Part shown: positions 63,650 through 64,000 of the stretch, in pieces
How the letters are laid out: each line of letters starts with the position of its first letter
How positions within the stretch are numbered: position 1 is the stretch's first letter
Origin: Planctomycetota bacterium
GTDB lineage: Bacteria > Planctomycetota > Planctomycetia > Gemmatales > HRBIN36
DNA: 64,000 nt
Reading direction: 5' to 3'
NCBI GenBank assembly: GCA_014584395.1
Contig: JACTMY010000002.1
Location: 1-64,000, forward strand
Program-made: the position numbers and the translations under genes
Notes under the pieces: generated by a model
What the model was told of the DNA's origin: nothing
Databases searched by the model: none
Seen by the model: the letters and a program-made list of their open reading frames with translations, nothing else

Positions 63650-64000
63650 TTAATCCCCGCGCAGTTTGATGCCGATTTGGGTCAACTTCTCGCGCACCTC
63701 GTGGAGGGACGTCATGCCAAAGTTCTTGACTTCGAGCAATTCATCGGCCGTGCGCGAAACCAATTCTCCCAACGTGGCAATGCCCAGGCGGTTCATGCAT
63801 TTGCGCGAGCGGACGGAAAGGTTCAATTCGCTCACGGGCTTGTTCATGATCGCTTGTTCTTGTTCGGAGAGAGGCTGCTGCGAGGAGCGGAAGCGCGGGT
63901 CGTACCGCGCGCCTTCCTCCAGCGCCTGCCCCAAACGCAAACCCTTGGCCGTCATCATTTCCTTGATTTCCAACAACGACGTTTCGCCAAAGTTCTTGCT
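63650..64000 (-). CDS. RNA polymerase alpha-CTD-like protein, 3' part
   Basis: The open frame runs off the window end (no start visible). Two alpha-CTD-type helix-hairpin-helix ends are seen: SKNFGETSLLEIKEMM at the edge, and a complete unit LSVRSRKCMNRLGIATLGEL with VKNFGMTSLHEVREKL and the end IGIKLRGD. A single rpoA has only one such unit. It is therefore either rpoA with a duplicated CTD or, more likely, a stand-alone multi-CTD protein known from planctomycetes. No ribosomal-protein genes are next to it. It lies 96 bases before tgt. Confidence 0.75.
   Translation of the reverse strand, partial: SKNFGETSLLEIKEMMTAKGLRLGQALEEGARYDPRFRSSQQPLSEQEQAIMNKPVSELNLSVRSRKCMNRLGIATLGELVSRTADELLEVKNFGMTSLHEVREKLTQIGIKLRGD

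Noticed and set aside
1..64000. CRISPR arrays, insertion sequences, integrase or phage genes
   Set aside because: No regularly spaced repeats, transposase or integrase motifs, or attachment-site duplications were seen on reading.

Overview
This window looks like chromosomal DNA of a planctomycete, most likely of the Gemmata/Pirellula type. The signs are a PEP-CTERM exported protein, a PQQ-propeller protein beginning with the W-x-x-x-RGPDG motif, a Ser/Thr kinase with a planctomycete-style N-terminal extension, a redoxin/cytochrome c/copper-monooxygenase-like fusion, fused SecDF, and large exported repeat proteins. The DNA is GC-rich, so many long antisense ORFs are shadows of real genes. I see no rRNA, tRNA, CRISPR array, prophage or insertion sequence. 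The species assignment is inference.

Layout. 1-4.3 kb: 3' end of thpR, a small TPR gene, an HtrA-type protease, a bidirectional terminator, a PEP-CTERM protein and a methyltransferase. 4.5-11.2 kb (minus): a secreted Cys/Gly-rich protein, then a tight run pepF > coaB-like > coaC/HAL3-like > GH38-like. 11.3-13.5 kb (plus): a Rieske ferredoxin and a Ser/Thr kinase with a receiver-like tail. 13.5-18.7 kb (minus): the translation cluster infC > rpmI > rplT > pheS > pheT; infC probably starts at AUC. 19-26.5 kb (plus): a Clp_N/ThiE fusion, two related aspartyl-protease/PDZ proteins, a terminator, leuS, a methyltransferase and a DUF488 protein. 26.7-34 kb (plus): NIPSNAP, PQQ-propeller, redoxin-haem-copper protein, CYTH, pxpA, pxpC and an esterase.

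34.0-39.5 kb (minus) is one giant lipoprotein gene of about 1815 codons with two CsgG/FlgO-like domains and a long TPR/coiled-coil tail. It carries a recent 207-bp-period tandem duplication. 39.8-41.5 kb: an alkaline-phosphatase-superfamily enzyme. 41.6-42.9 kb (minus): a GT87-like membrane glycosyltransferase cut by one in-frame TAG. 43.2-46.6 kb: a HlyD/ABC/ABC-2 export operon, followed by two tandem DUF6624 proteins. 48.1-53.4 kb (minus): aspS and two APC amino-acid permeases. 53.5-58.8 kb (plus): hemW, tsaB and an Mla-type MCE lipid transport operon. 58.9-64 kb (minus): an RNA polymerase alpha-CTD-like protein (cut by the window edge), tgt, yajC and secDF.

How the genes work together. Translation (infC, rpmI, rplT, pheS, pheT, leuS, aspS, tsaB, tgt) and envelope or export functions (secDF, yajC, HtrA, MCE transporter, HlyD/ABC exporter, PEP-CTERM protein, giant lipoprotein) dominate. 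The features most worth a second look are the AUC-initiated infC, the Clp_N/ThiE fusion, the giant lipoprotein and its synonymous-only tandem repeat, the plant-HAL3-like decarboxylase beside a separate CoaB, AspRS residues suggesting a non-discriminating enzyme, and PxpA/PxpC without PxpB. I found no self-evident new defence or mobile system.
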